DNA from: Suillus spraguei
Taxonomy: Eukaryota > Basidiomycota > Agaricomycetes > Boletales > Suillaceae
Direction of reading: 5' to 3'
Assembly: GCA_016800925.1 (NCBI GenBank)
Contig: JABCPU010000027.1
Location: 186,001 to 250,000 of the forward strand
DNA: 64,000 bases
The notes under the pieces were generated by a model. The model searched no databases. It was given only the letters and a program-made list of their open reading frames with translations, and was not told the origin of the DNA. The translations under genes and the position numbers were made by a program. This document shows, one piece after another, positions 10,975-19,776 of this stretch. The number at the start of each line of letters is the position of its first letter. The first letter of the stretch is position 1.

Positions 10975-11127
10975 TGCGACGAAACGATAGTGTAGTCTAG
11001 CAGTAGAAGACTTGCAAATACTACGTGGTAGTATGAAGCAAGAAGGGTGCGAACTTCGGAAAGCTGTGCCGCCGCATAGACCTCATTCTAATTACGTTTT
11101 CGTTCCTCAAACTTACATAGAATATAA
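10975..11127. repeat. Split direct repeat B1
   Basis: 153 bp, ends GAATATAA at 11127 and abuts A2 directly. Same length and almost the same sequence as B2 at 16046-16198. Confidence 0.9.
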
Positions 11128-11303
11128 TCTATGCATTGCTCTCAGTTTCCAAGGTAAGCGTCAAGATATCAGATCTATTGTCTACTCAATCTATCTGATA
11201 CAAATGGCAGCAACAGAGTCCTGTGGCTGTTTGGGCTCAAACCCGAAGGTTTGCAACTCGAAACATCATTTCTAACCTAAGGAGAGTTCAGGATGAGCCG
11301 TGA
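11128..11303. repeat. Split direct repeat A2
   Basis: 176 bp, begins TCTATGCATTGCTCTCAG right after B1. The B1-A2 junction (GAATATAA/TCTATGC) reproduces the joined ends of the element, as expected if a circular intermediate is templated from it. Confidence 0.9.
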
Positions 11304-11390
11304 TTCCCAAAATGAAGGAGCCCAGCGACGCGTCAGGCGCAGCGTGGACTCCCACTTCAAAGGAGGAGGGTGATGCAATGACGAACCTTG

Positions 11391-12660
11391 TCAATTCATT
11401 GGAGGCATGGTATAGCGCGTGAACGGTTCTAGCGCGGGAGATCCTTGCAGGTATGGGGCCAAAATTAATGCATGTTTGCGCAAATAGACTGTGAATGCCT
11501 CGCTCGACCATCTCCCCATGGATTTGACGACATCGAAAGGGATACCGCGCAACAGGTACTCCAATGTTCCTCCAATCCGCAGTCCATGTCCTTTCAAATT
11601 ACCCAGTCCAGCTTGTTTCACTATCCCACTGACTCTTTTCCAGAATTCCGTCCGAGTTAAAGGTCTCATTCCTTTCATATGTCTCCACGCGAAAAGGTGC
11701 GAATTTGGTTCTGGGTTATTAACTGCGAAGTGATTGAGAAGTGCGGCTCTCGGGTCTGTAGGGTTATCTTGTTGCGCCCAGAATACACTCTGTCCGACAT
11801 TCGAAGTCTTGGTTCAAGGAAGAAATATCTTGGTGACTACGAAATCGTGTCGGTCTTTGACGTCCATCTGAGTGTTGGACCGTTTAACGTGCTTGTCAGG
11901 TTTCGAAACTTTTCAGCGCTTTGACTGTGAGTTCTCCTAGACGACATAGCGCGTAGAACGCAGTCGTCAGGCATGCGTAAACAGCTGCGTCGAGGGGTTT
12001 AGATAGATCAAGGTGAGTTCGAATCCGAAGGATAAGATCTGTTGAGAAGGGTTCGCGTTTCTTTCGTTTAGATGTTTCAGGTGTGCATTCTGATGCCCCG
12101 TCTAAGGACGCCTTCAACTCGTCTTGACAGATCTCCCAAGGTTGACCATGTAGCGTGTGCCATGCCTTGATCGCATACACGTAATTCGCCAGTGTCTTCC
12201 CTGAATACGAGCCTGCGCAGCTCGATACAAAATTCAGAATTGTGTGTGTGTCCACTGGACAGCATTGGTCCTCCGGTATGTTTCTTTCATCACAGAAGAC
12301 GTGAAAGACTAACAGCCCTGCTCCATAGCATTCCCTCGTGCTCAATGCCCACGACATGTTCATCACTGTCAACACTCTCTGCAGATCCTCTTCGGTGATC
12401 GCTAGTGCCTCTCCCTCCGGCGTGCTTGCTAATCTCGACTGTAGAGGAAACCAGAGCTTTAAACGATCCCACGCCAGACAATGTGGGCGTAGCTGGGACG
12501 ATGCAGGTACTAGACCCCGTTTGTATGGTTGAGGGACAGCTGGTAGTTCTGACAGGAGAATGGCCTTGAAGCGTGATTTGTTAATATTCGAAATCCCGCT
12601 GTTGGAGTTCGTTAATGGGGTAGAATGCGTCCGTAGTGGTGAGGGTTTCTGTGCTGGAAT
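11391..12660 (-). pseudogene. Tyrosine recombinase of the DIRS/Ngaro-like element, broken
   Basis: Would cut and rejoin DNA to integrate the circular element. The N-terminal part and the first catalytic arginine (YALCRLGEL) lie in the frame that ends with a stop at 11896. The rest is one frame over: KPDKHVKRSN, then an in-frame TGA near 11815 where a TGG is likely ancestral, then the H-x-x-R box (GHGLRIGGT) and the nucleophile region GRWSSEAFTVYLRKHA in 11391-11678. So one frameshift and one nonsense change separate the catalytic residues. The ORF runs on upstream to 14040, but that half overlaps the RT gene in another frame and is a shadow. The start of the true protein near 12650 is an estimate. 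Confidence 0.8.
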
Positions 12661-15196
12661 GGCTATCTGTATGGCTGACAGAAGTTCTTTCGACGACGGC
12701 TGCCCAGTCTCCTTCTGCATCACAATCTGCCGGGTCTGTGGAGACGACGAATGGATCGATGAGGAATGGTTGGAGTGCCGCTGCGATGGGGAAAGTCGGG
12801 AGCATGAATTCTGTACTACTATAGATTCCTCTGGATGGCTCGTCTGCCGGATTGCATTTGCTCGCGACGTATGTGGGGTGAAACGAGTAAGATTCTGAGG
12901 AATTGTCAATAAGAGAAAAGATTCGTCTGAACACTGAATTGACTGCCATGTTCCTGCTTCGACCATTCCTCCAGCCTTCAATGACTCCTTGATTGTCTCC
13001 GTAAACCCTGAAGTTTCTTTCCGATCCTCCCATTTGGATAAGGTATTGAACGAGGAGCTCAAATCCGACTGCCTCCGCCCATCTGATGTCTTTTTCACCA
13101 TCGAGAGTCTGCCATCCTTTGCGCAACTTCCAAGCTCTCCATCTGGTTCCAATGATGATAGCAATTCCCGTGCTGGAGCTGGCATCTGAAAACGCAGCTG
13201 GGTCGTGTAGTGAGAGAAGGCTGGGTATGGTACGTCCCACGAAAGGCTTCTGGAGCAAGGTTTCCCACCAGTCAAGATCTGCTGCAAGCCTCTTAACTGG
13301 TCGTCGTGGGAGAAAAGGTTTGACTGCAGCGAGGCGCAGCATGGCCTCCAAAGACGTAAGGTAAGCGCGTCCTTTTGGAACGACAAGAGTGGCATGAAGT
13401 AATTTACCATACAGCTGTTGGATGTCAATGAGTACATGGGTGACGCACTCTCGCCAGATACCAATGGCTCGTAGATACTTGGTTTTCTTGTCCTCTGCCA
13501 GAAAGACTTTGTTCTCGGCGAGATCCCACATGAGTCCGATGTATGGGTTGATAGACGCAAAAATCTTGTCCTTGAGCCTTTCCCATGGAATGTCGAGATC
13601 GTCTGAGATCTCATCAATGTCTGCCATGTTGCATGAGAATAAAGCATCCTCAACCGATCTTGACGAAGCTCCTGAAAGGTCTCTGATGGGAAAACGGCAA
13701 TCTTCATCAAACTCCTCCAATGTTCCATCATCGAACACGTGTCCGCCAAACCATATTCTTCCTCTATCCTGATGCTTACCCCTTTTGACGATGTCCTGAT
13801 GCCATTGTCGTCTCCTTTCGTTATATGAGGCAATGTGTTCTCTAAGGATCCAAATAAATAAATGGTCGTCGACCCATCTCGACGCTGGTCCAATTCCCTT
13901 TGAATGAAACAAGTCCAAACCCGCATCAGCAAGGTTTCCATAAGCACCCGCTGATGGTCGTAAACCAAAACACATGCATGTATCAATGCAGAAAAGATCT
14001 TCCGCAACTTGTACAATTGATCCCGGCCACTGAGATTCATGAATCAGAATCGTACGATATGCTTCTGAGACGTCTCTGATGGCAAATTGTGACCCTGGCG
14101 GTAATCGACTAATTGTAAGCGCGAGTACGTGAAAGGTGCCCCAAGTACTGGGAAAGTTGTCCGGATTGATGTACGAATTGATTGATGCATTGGGGAATTT
14201 TGGTGAAGCGAGATGAGGGAATGAATAATTTTGAATGACTCGAAAACGACCAGGTCGACCCGGTTTGGGTATAATTGAAAAAGGGGAGGATTGAAAGGGC
14301 CCGATGAGCTCTTCAACTTCTTTGGCACCAAGCGGACCAATATATCTCCCTTTCTTAAGTTCAGCTTGTATGATGGCACGAAACTCTTGTTGGTATGTAA
14401 CAATAGAATCTTTGTTAGGCGGCGTTTGAGTGCGATTAATTTTAGGAATATCAAGACGGAACCCTCGACGAAGTCCTTCTGGTATATGTGAGTATCTTTC
14501 ATAGAGTCCCGCCAACAAGAGTTCCCTTTCCCAAGCATCTGGATCATATGGCGTGAGGGCCTTAAGCCTTCTGTGCTCGAGGACAAGCTTGAGCTCCGTG
14601 GGTGGATAAGCCACATCCGGAGCAAAAGTGTCTTCGGTCATGAGTGGTCTCGCTGCATCCGCTGAGTCGTTGCCAGTCGCTGCATACTGGCTTTCCGTCC
14701 CGCATGGTGAGGACTCTGCCGATGCGCGAGCAAATGGTGTCGCAGGTGTCGTCCCATGTGCGAGTGGCCTTGCACTCGATAATCCTGTGAGGGTTTCATC
14801 CGAGGCAAACAGCACAAGCTGAGAGGACTCCTCTGCTTGTGCCTGCGCGAAAATCCTGCCTCGGCTTCTTTCCCCTGCTGGCGTGTTCAGGTGAGGCTGA
14901 ACGCTTGCGCGTATCTCTCGAGTCACGATGTCTGTGTGACGAGTGGTCTCGTTGATCAGACTGCATTGAGCAGTGTGGCATGAGGCATGGGGCATGTGGC
15001 ATGGGGCATGTAGCGTGAGGCATGTGGCAAGGTGTGAAGAATGAATCGAAACGTAAGATTTCGAAGGAAAAAGGGATGAGCGCAGGCTCGCATTTCGCTG
15101 GTCAAACGAAACTGACCTTATAGTCTCTCGCGTTGTCTCTCTTGTCGCGAGTCTCCCAGTACCCCCTTTCTCTGGTCTCCTCAAGAACTCTCTCAT
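12581..15196 (-). CDS. Reverse transcriptase-RNase H polyprotein of the DIRS/Ngaro-like element
   Basis: An open frame of 871 codons. RT motifs: RDVSEAYRTI (residues 374-383), CFGLRPSAGAYG (409-420), and catalytic WVDDH (441-445). RNase H of the DIRS type follows, with acidic residues in FSDASS (D671), RWAEAV (E708) and VYGDNQG (D734), and the closing signature NPADEPSRG (782-790). No stop interrupts it, so this part looks functional. The first 180 codons are low-complexity; they cover a CATGGGG/CATGTGG microsatellite at 14970-15030. The real start may be lower, for example the Met near residue 186. It overlaps the gag-like ORF by 95 bases. A decayed relative is at 47680-49460. Confidence 0.85.
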   Translation of the reverse strand: MREFLRRPEKGGTGRLATRETTRETIRSVSFDQRNASLRSSLFPSKSYVSIHSSHLATCLTLHAPCHMPHASCHTAQCSLINETTRHTDIVTREIRASVQPHLNTPAGERSRGRIFAQAQAEESSQLVLFASDETLTGLSSARPLAHGTTPATPFARASAESSPCGTESQYAATGNDSADAARPLMTEDTFAPDVAYPPTELKLVLEHRRLKALTPYDPDAWERELLLAGLYERYSHIPEGLRRGFRLDIPKINRTQTPPNKDSIVTYQQEFRAIIQAELKKGRYIGPLGAKEVEELIGPFQSSPFSIIPKPGRPGRFRVIQNYSFPHLASPKFPNASINSYINPDNFPSTWGTFHVLALTISRLPPGSQFAIRDVSEAYRTILIHESQWPGSIVQVAEDLFCIDTCMCFGLRPSAGAYGNLADAGLDLFHSKGIGPASRWVDDHLFIWILREHIASYNERRRQWHQDIVKRGKHQDRGRIWFGGHVFDDGTLEEFDEDCRFPIRDLSGASSRSVEDALFSCNMADIDEISDDLDIPWERLKDKIFASINPYIGLMWDLAENKVFLAEDKKTKYLRAIGIWRECVTHVLIDIQQLYGKLLHATLVVPKGRAYLTSLEAMLRLAAVKPFLPRRPVKRLAADLDWWETLLQKPFVGRTIPSLLSLHDPAAFSDASSSTGIAIIIGTRWRAWKLRKGWQTLDGEKDIRWAEAVGFELLVQYLIQMGGSERNFRVYGDNQGVIEGWRNGRSRNMAVNSVFRRIFSLIDNSSESYSFHPTYVASKCNPADEPSRGIYSSTEFMLPTFPIAAALQPFLIDPFVVSTDPADCDAEGDWAAVVERTSVSHTDSHSSTETLTTTDAFYPINELQQRDFEY

Positions 15197-16010
15197 TGAC
15201 CAAGGATAAGTCGTAAGGTCCCACGGAAGTCTTCACTGCTACATGCCAACGCTTGCGCTGTTCCGCCTGGTAAGCTAGTAAAGCTTTCTGCGCTACTGGG
15301 TTCCGCATGGAGCGATACTTGTGCACCTGAATATTCCTCCAGAGTCGAGCCATCATTCTCGTTCTGTCCTCCGGCCAATCCGCTTCTTCCATTGCCGTCA
15401 GCATGCGTGGGCAGGCCTGACAAAATTCTTCGAATGGTAAGTTCTCATCATTGATGACCGTGCGCGCATTGCGAGTAGAGGCTGCCGAGACCCACGCTGT
15501 CGAGCCATCCGCTAAGGTTGACATAATCATAGCATCGTCGTCAACCGTCTCCTTACGATTGACTTCGTCCAAGCCGTCGTTGGTGAAGTACCATAATTCG
15601 ACATACTCTCCCTTGTCTAGCTTCTTGATCGCGTATGCGCAAGGCGCGATACTCGTAGCTGCGTCGTCTGGTATGCCAGTGGCGAGAATTGGTATGTACT
15701 TATGCTTATTCTTTTTCCTATCCTCCTTGCAAGTAGTCTCTTCCTCCTGGGCTCGAACTTGTTCGAGTCTGTCTTGCTCCTCTTCTTCTAGTTGCTTGCG
15801 GTGTAAGCGCTCTTCCCTATCTGCTGCTACTTGACGTTGCCAAGCGATCTTGTCCGCGTTGTTGTTGGTCTCCCAGATATTCGTAAGTAGTTGCACCGCC
15901 TGTTCCTCGTTAGTGTTCTCATTAATGAGTTGGGCTCGAGTATTTTCGAAGACGTCCGAAGCATAGTCTGGGCAAACGTTGAAATTGGGATCATTACGCA
16001 TCCTTGCCAT
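15102..16010 (-). CDS. Gag-like ORF1 of the DIRS/Ngaro-like element
   Basis: 302 residues, the first ORF downstream of repeat B2. The middle (about residues 65-105) is a highly charged predicted coiled coil, with many E, R, K and Q. The segment KLDKGEYVELWYF (about residues 129-141) matches KLKSFEYIKLWYF in the decayed element at 46416-46500, so both are the same ORF1 type. Such first ORFs are taken to be Gag-like structural proteins. No zinc knuckle is seen in this copy. The frame is intact and overlaps the RT ORF, so the two may be linked by frameshifting or re-initiation; that is inference. Confidence 0.7.
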   Translation of the reverse strand: MARMRNDPNFNVCPDYASDVFENTRAQLINENTNEEQAVQLLTNIWETNNNADKIAWQRQVAADREERLHRKQLEEEEQDRLEQVRAQEEETTCKEDRKKNKHKYIPILATGIPDDAATSIAPCAYAIKKLDKGEYVELWYFTNDGLDEVNRKETVDDDAMIMSTLADGSTAWVSAASTRNARTVINDENLPFEEFCQACPRMLTAMEEADWPEDRTRMMARLWRNIQVHKYRSMRNPVAQKALLAYQAEQRKRWHVAVKTSVGPYDLSLVNERVLEETRERGYWETRDKRDNARDYKVSFV

Positions 16011-16045
16011 GATTGATGACCGAAGGTATATTCGTTGTAGGAGGA

Positions 16046-16198
16046 TGCGACGAAACGATAGTGTAGTCTAGCAGTAGAAGACTTGCAAATACTACGTGGT
16101 AGTATGAAGCAAGAAGGGTGCGAACTTCGGAAAGCTGTGCCGCCGCATAGACCTCATTCTAATTACGTTTTCGTTCCTCAAACTTACATAGAATATAA
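16046..16198. repeat. Split direct repeat B2
   Basis: 153-bp outer end of the element, ending GAATATAA at 16198. The D-LDH pseudogene resumes at the next base. Confidence 0.9.
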
Positions 16199-16578
16199 CA
16201 TGCCCATCACCCCTTTCTCTGGTGGTACCTTTTGTGGTGCAAGTCTATTACTCTCCAAAGTCATTCATGCTGACAACAGTGACCCTCTAGAGTAGAGCCC
16301 TGTTGGGGGCATTTATGTTGATATGTCAGGCATGAATAAGATTATCGAAATTCATGGTAAGTATGTCATGCATTCTTCTTTGAATATTACTAAATTGGTT
16401 CATATTATTCCAAAATAGAGGCGGACTCTGGTATCGGATGGATGGAAGTTAATGAGACTTTACAGAAAAGAGGTAAGACTGCAATACATTTACATTTTTC
16501 ATCGTGTTGCTCACGTCCTTGGAAGGCATACCATTATTTTTTCCCATACGTTCGGACATCGGCGCTGTATCATTACCT
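16199..16578 (+). pseudogene. D-lactate dehydrogenase pseudogene, middle segment
   Basis: Corresponds to 4052-4446 of the intact gene: rest of exon 2, exons 3-5 and the introns between. Exon 2 has lost the codons after PFSGGT. Part of exon 4 (the bases for the residues before GVGWME) is deleted. The match stops at ATTACCT near 16578, where the R1 repeat begins. Exons 6-10 are absent. Confidence 0.85.
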
Positions 16579-16861
16579 ATATGGTGGTTACGGTTCGATT
16601 TAATTTGCCGCGAAGTATTTTGAAGTCCGATCAATATTTGTGTCACAGGAGGTCACAAGTGCGGTTACTTACTGCTATCAGTAGTGGCGATGGTCGCGCC
16701 AATCTCCGACTCGGCTTCAAAGGTCCATGCATTAGACATAAGAGACGGGTCACACGGCATACAATTTCGCTGTCTCACGTTGGCAAAGGGAAGCAGCGTG
16801 AGCACGTTATTAACTAATACACTTGTCCCTAGATGTCCAATGGTGTGTTCCAATAGAAAAA

Positions 16862-16942
16862 CCTCGGCGTCGACAGGTTTCAACCCCGCACAGTCCAAGA
16901 GAAACAGATTTTGATTCTGTTGCGGCAACCACTTGGCTAAGA
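16862..16942 (-). repeat. tRNA-Leu(CAA)-like unit L1
   Basis: Minus strand. The A-box word TAGCCAAGTGG (16929-16939) fits the Pol III consensus. The anticodon arm (16904-16920) is ACAGA-loop-TCTGT with loop ATCAAAA, giving CAA. A long variable region and a weakened B box follow, then GACGCCGAGG and a T run. The 5' half of the acceptor stem does not pair well, so this is tRNA-derived rather than a working gene. Confidence 0.6.
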
Positions 16943-17009
16943 CCAGTTACGATGAACTTCTAAAGAAGCCATCCATGAATGAATGCCAAAGTGTGTTCCG
17001 GTAGAAAAA

Positions 17010-17093
17010 ACTGTAGTTCAGCAGGTTTCGAACCTGCGTAGTCCAGGAGAAACAGATTTGGATTCTGTCGCGGTAACTACACTGGCCAGGCTG
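17010..17093 (-). repeat. tRNA-Leu-like unit L2
   Basis: Minus strand, about 148 bp from L1. Perfect T-arm GCAGG-TTCGAAA-CCTGC (17021-17037), which is also a good B box. Anticodon arm 17052-17068 with loop ATCCAAA (CCA instead of CAA). A D-arm cannot be folded, so a functional tRNA is unlikely. A run of six T follows on the minus strand. Confidence 0.6.
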
Positions 17094-17145
17094 AAGTCTT
17101 CAACTTTTGCACTCGACGACTCACAAGACTTCCAAAGTTGAAAAC

Positions 17146-18480
17146 TTATGGTGCCCCTAATTGACACGGCCCGAAAAAGATGACATGGGCAATAAAGTTC
17201 GAGTCCGAACGTCTACGAGACAATAAAATTGCCCCGACAAGGGACGAAGACTGAGATAATTCTAACTCACCATCATTAGCAGCAGGTTCAATATTATTTA
17301 CATTACCACTAAGTATACACCCAGTTTCTAGAAACACAGAAGGAATGAGCAGATACGAGGACAATGAGAAGAGATGGGGGATTGGAGACGGGAGTCTCAT
17401 CTTCCCACAAAACGGTGGCCACGCAGCAATCCAGTTCATCCCAAACATAACATAGAGACCAGACGCGACCTCGATCTCGACGTCGGTAGTGAGAGTACGG
17501 CAATTAGTCACTGAGGCCATGGGGACTTCAGCGAAACGCAAACTTGGGCCCAAATGACCGAGCGAACGAGCACTCAAAGAAGACGAGAGAGGAATACGAT
17601 TCAAGGTCAACAGTGGTAAAACACGATATAACTCACTCCCTTATGTTAGCAGGAATAAATCTACATAACATAACACATTAGAATGGTCGCACAGGGTGTT
17701 CGAAGGCTGATGGAAACACTTACCTTACTAGGAAGTTTCGAGAAGTGGAAGCCTTGGAAGTAGAGCACAGCGGTCTGGCTTTCCACAGAGCTTCGTACGT
17801 ATTTCTGCTCGAAACGGGGGCAATAAGGGTCAGGACGGATGCGGACAGAGTTTGCAAGCTGTCGTGATAATATTGATCGTCGTAATGAAACCATACAGGA
17901 TTTACATGCTATCTCAAAGCCATGTGGGATGGAGCAGAAGGAGAAAAGACAGTGAGAATATAACCTTGATTCGAAGTGCGCACGCGCGAATGGGAGGACA
18001 TTGTCATCAATGAATGTATATGTGCTGCATCGCCAACCAGAAAAAATAACAGCTACGAGATGCGTGAACGTGTGGTCGGCGATGGCGGAATGGGTTCTGA
18101 AAGGTGCTGACCAGACCCAATTGAGCGGGTGCCATCTGCGCCGACAATATATCTAGCTCTGATGACTTGACCATCCTCAAAGGATACGTTGGTGATGCGA
18201 GAGTTCTTCTCATTCTGTTTTATTCCTACTACCCCGTGTGGACGCCGCACTCGAACACCAAGGCTCTGTAACTTCTCCATCGCATTTCGAAGGATGTAGA
18301 GTGCGCAAGGGCGAGCGGAATGTTTCTTTAGAGAGTCCAATTTTGCCTCGAAGATCTGCGGATTATGGGATATGATTCTGATGCTCTTCCCCCTGATGGC
18401 CAAGACAGAAAGCCATCTGTTGGTTCGCGCGATGAAGCAGAGTGAAGCTGCTAACGCCTGATGACCACATACCATTAGTA
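17146..18480 (-). pseudogene. FAD-dependent monooxygenase remnant, left copy
   Basis: Minus-strand fragments of a p-hydroxybenzoate-hydroxylase-like (FAD_binding_3) enzyme. ORF 18053-18475 contains RNAMEKLQSLGVRVRRPHG, then FEDGQVIRARYIVGADGTRS, where VGADGxxS is the conserved GD-type motif. In the next frame at about 18005-18045 the FFLVGDAAHIHS motif (GDAAH, flavin contact) follows. Frames change between motifs, and no N-terminal GxGxxG was found. The stretch 17146-17610 is an open 154-codon frame of unknown nature, conserved in the right copy; it could be the C-terminal part. The gene is broken and truncated. Confidence 0.65.
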
Positions 18481-19112
18481 ACGCGTCCGACGGACTCCGA
18501 CCTCAGGATACTGCAGATGATCCTTTGTTAGAACAGGCGCGGAAGAAATTGTAGTATCTACGAAGATTGGAAAACAACCCATGTAATAAATATCGAATTC
18601 ACGTACATTCAGGCTAGATAGACTGATCGATGCGTCTGCTAAAAATTATACCAACTGTCAATAGTAGGAATGCGCGCAGGACCAGATGTCAACTCGGGTG
18701 ACCTCATTATGATTTGAAACAAAACGCAACGCAGCACAATGCAGCCATGCATGAAAGACGATAGCACGGAGGAATCTCGACTCATTATTAACATGAATAA
18801 AAGTAGGAATATCAACAAGGATCCAGTGACCTGATAACAATTAAAGGCATAGTCGACGACTAAGATCGACATACGCAGTGAGAAACACAACACTCACTAC
18901 TGTCATAGCGGGAATGGAGCACTGCGCAGCCTGAGTGAGTCGGATATCTTGGAGGGTAAGGGTTGCTCAGTGACCTCAGGGAAGGAATTCGAAGGATAAA
19001 TTCATTCGCCACTAATAGTAACGCTCGCTGGCAGCCGCGGATCTACCTCGTCCTCAGTAAGCCCGACACGCAGAGTCGCCACAGACAAGCATGTGATTCA
19101 TGTGACAAGACG
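18481..19112. other. Rest of the left FAD block and junction to the D-LDH pseudogene
   Basis: Bases 18500-19055 match 29640-30170 in inverted orientation. They include an open stretch reading VDIWSCAHSY in both copies; its function is unknown. Bases 19056-19112 match neither copy. Confidence 0.5.
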
Positions 19113-19605
19113 CCTTGTATCAATAGTTATAGGACACGTCGGTGACGGTTAGTACCCACACGCTTCGCACTGTAGCGTCTCTCATTGACAACATCGCATC
19201 CAGGCAATTTCCATACCCTACTTCTTTTCCGTAATGACAAGGAGCTCAAAATTGTTCGCGAAGCTGTGCATAGGATGGTGGAGCGTGCCATAAAGCTTGA
19301 AGGCACTTGTACGTCTTCACTACTATCCGCACCAGATGGTCTCACATCTAAGTACAGGCACTGGCGGACATGGTGTTGGGATTGGGGAACGAGAATATCT
19401 GTACGAAGAACTCGGCGAGGGGACGGTGGTGTTAATATTGCGATCTGTGAAGAGGACCATAGACCCGTGCAAGAGTTTGGCGCTAATGCCGAACGAATAG
19501 TTGTATCCAGACAGGATAGATAAGAAATCAAAATATCAATGATTTTTATGTAATACCTATTGCTTATCATCTCCTTACTCACGTTACCCGAGGGTCTCTA
19601 CCTCG
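19113..19605 (+). pseudogene. D-lactate dehydrogenase pseudogene, 3' segment
   Basis: Matches 5427-6055 of the intact locus: end of exon 11 (VIGHVGDG), exons 12-14 and the 3' flank. Changes include GEHGVG to GGHGVG, the loss of the LGLFNPGK codons and an extra codon in exon 13. Ends shortly before the 3' flank of ATP3. Confidence 0.85.
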
Positions 19606-19776
19606 GATGCAGGAACTCGTATTTTTAAGAACAATGCCTTCGCCCTCCCACATTTGTTGTGCATCTTACATTGACATAGTACGTGCAACTTCAGAGCAGA
19701 AAAATCCAAGTTTGTCTCACTATCGATGTAGACAGGGGTAATGACTTGGTATGTATAAGATAACCATAGTACCTGC

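Larger units (their letters stand above)
10602..16198 (-). mobile_element. DIRS/Ngaro-like tyrosine-recombinase retrotransposon
   Basis: A 5597-bp element with coding on the minus strand: gag-like ORF, reverse transcriptase plus RNase H, then tyrosine recombinase. Its ends form split direct repeats: A1 10602-10778, B1 10975-11127, A2 11128-11303, B2 16046-16198. Read along the coding strand this is B-ORFs-A-B-spacer-A, the layout known from Ngaro/PAT-type DIRS elements. It interrupts the D-LDH pseudogene between AAGTACTG and CATGCCC, which together rebuild the intact sequence without any duplicated bases. This fits recombinase-mediated insertion. The recombinase is broken, so the copy is probably immobile by itself. 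Confidence 0.9.
16574..19055 (-). repeat. FAD-monooxygenase/R1 block, left copy (inverted with 29640-35753)
   Basis: On the minus strand this block runs: unknown segment, FAD-monooxygenase remnant, tRNA-Leu-like units, R1. The same order is found on the plus strand from about 29640 to 35753, there with later insertions. The left copy sits in the D-LDH pseudogene and has replaced exons 6-10. Its R1 end starts TATGGTGGTTACGG. The other end stops matching at about 19055. Confidence 0.75.

Noticed and set aside
12660..14040. Upstream half of the 714-codon minus-strand ORF 11896-14040
   Set aside because: It overlaps the RT-RNase H frame and has no domain of its own. Only the part below about 12660 is recombinase.
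16862..17093. Functional tRNA genes
   Set aside because: Acceptor stems do not pair and the D-arm is missing or weak; anticodons vary (CAA, CCA, CAG). Listed as tRNA-like repeats instead.
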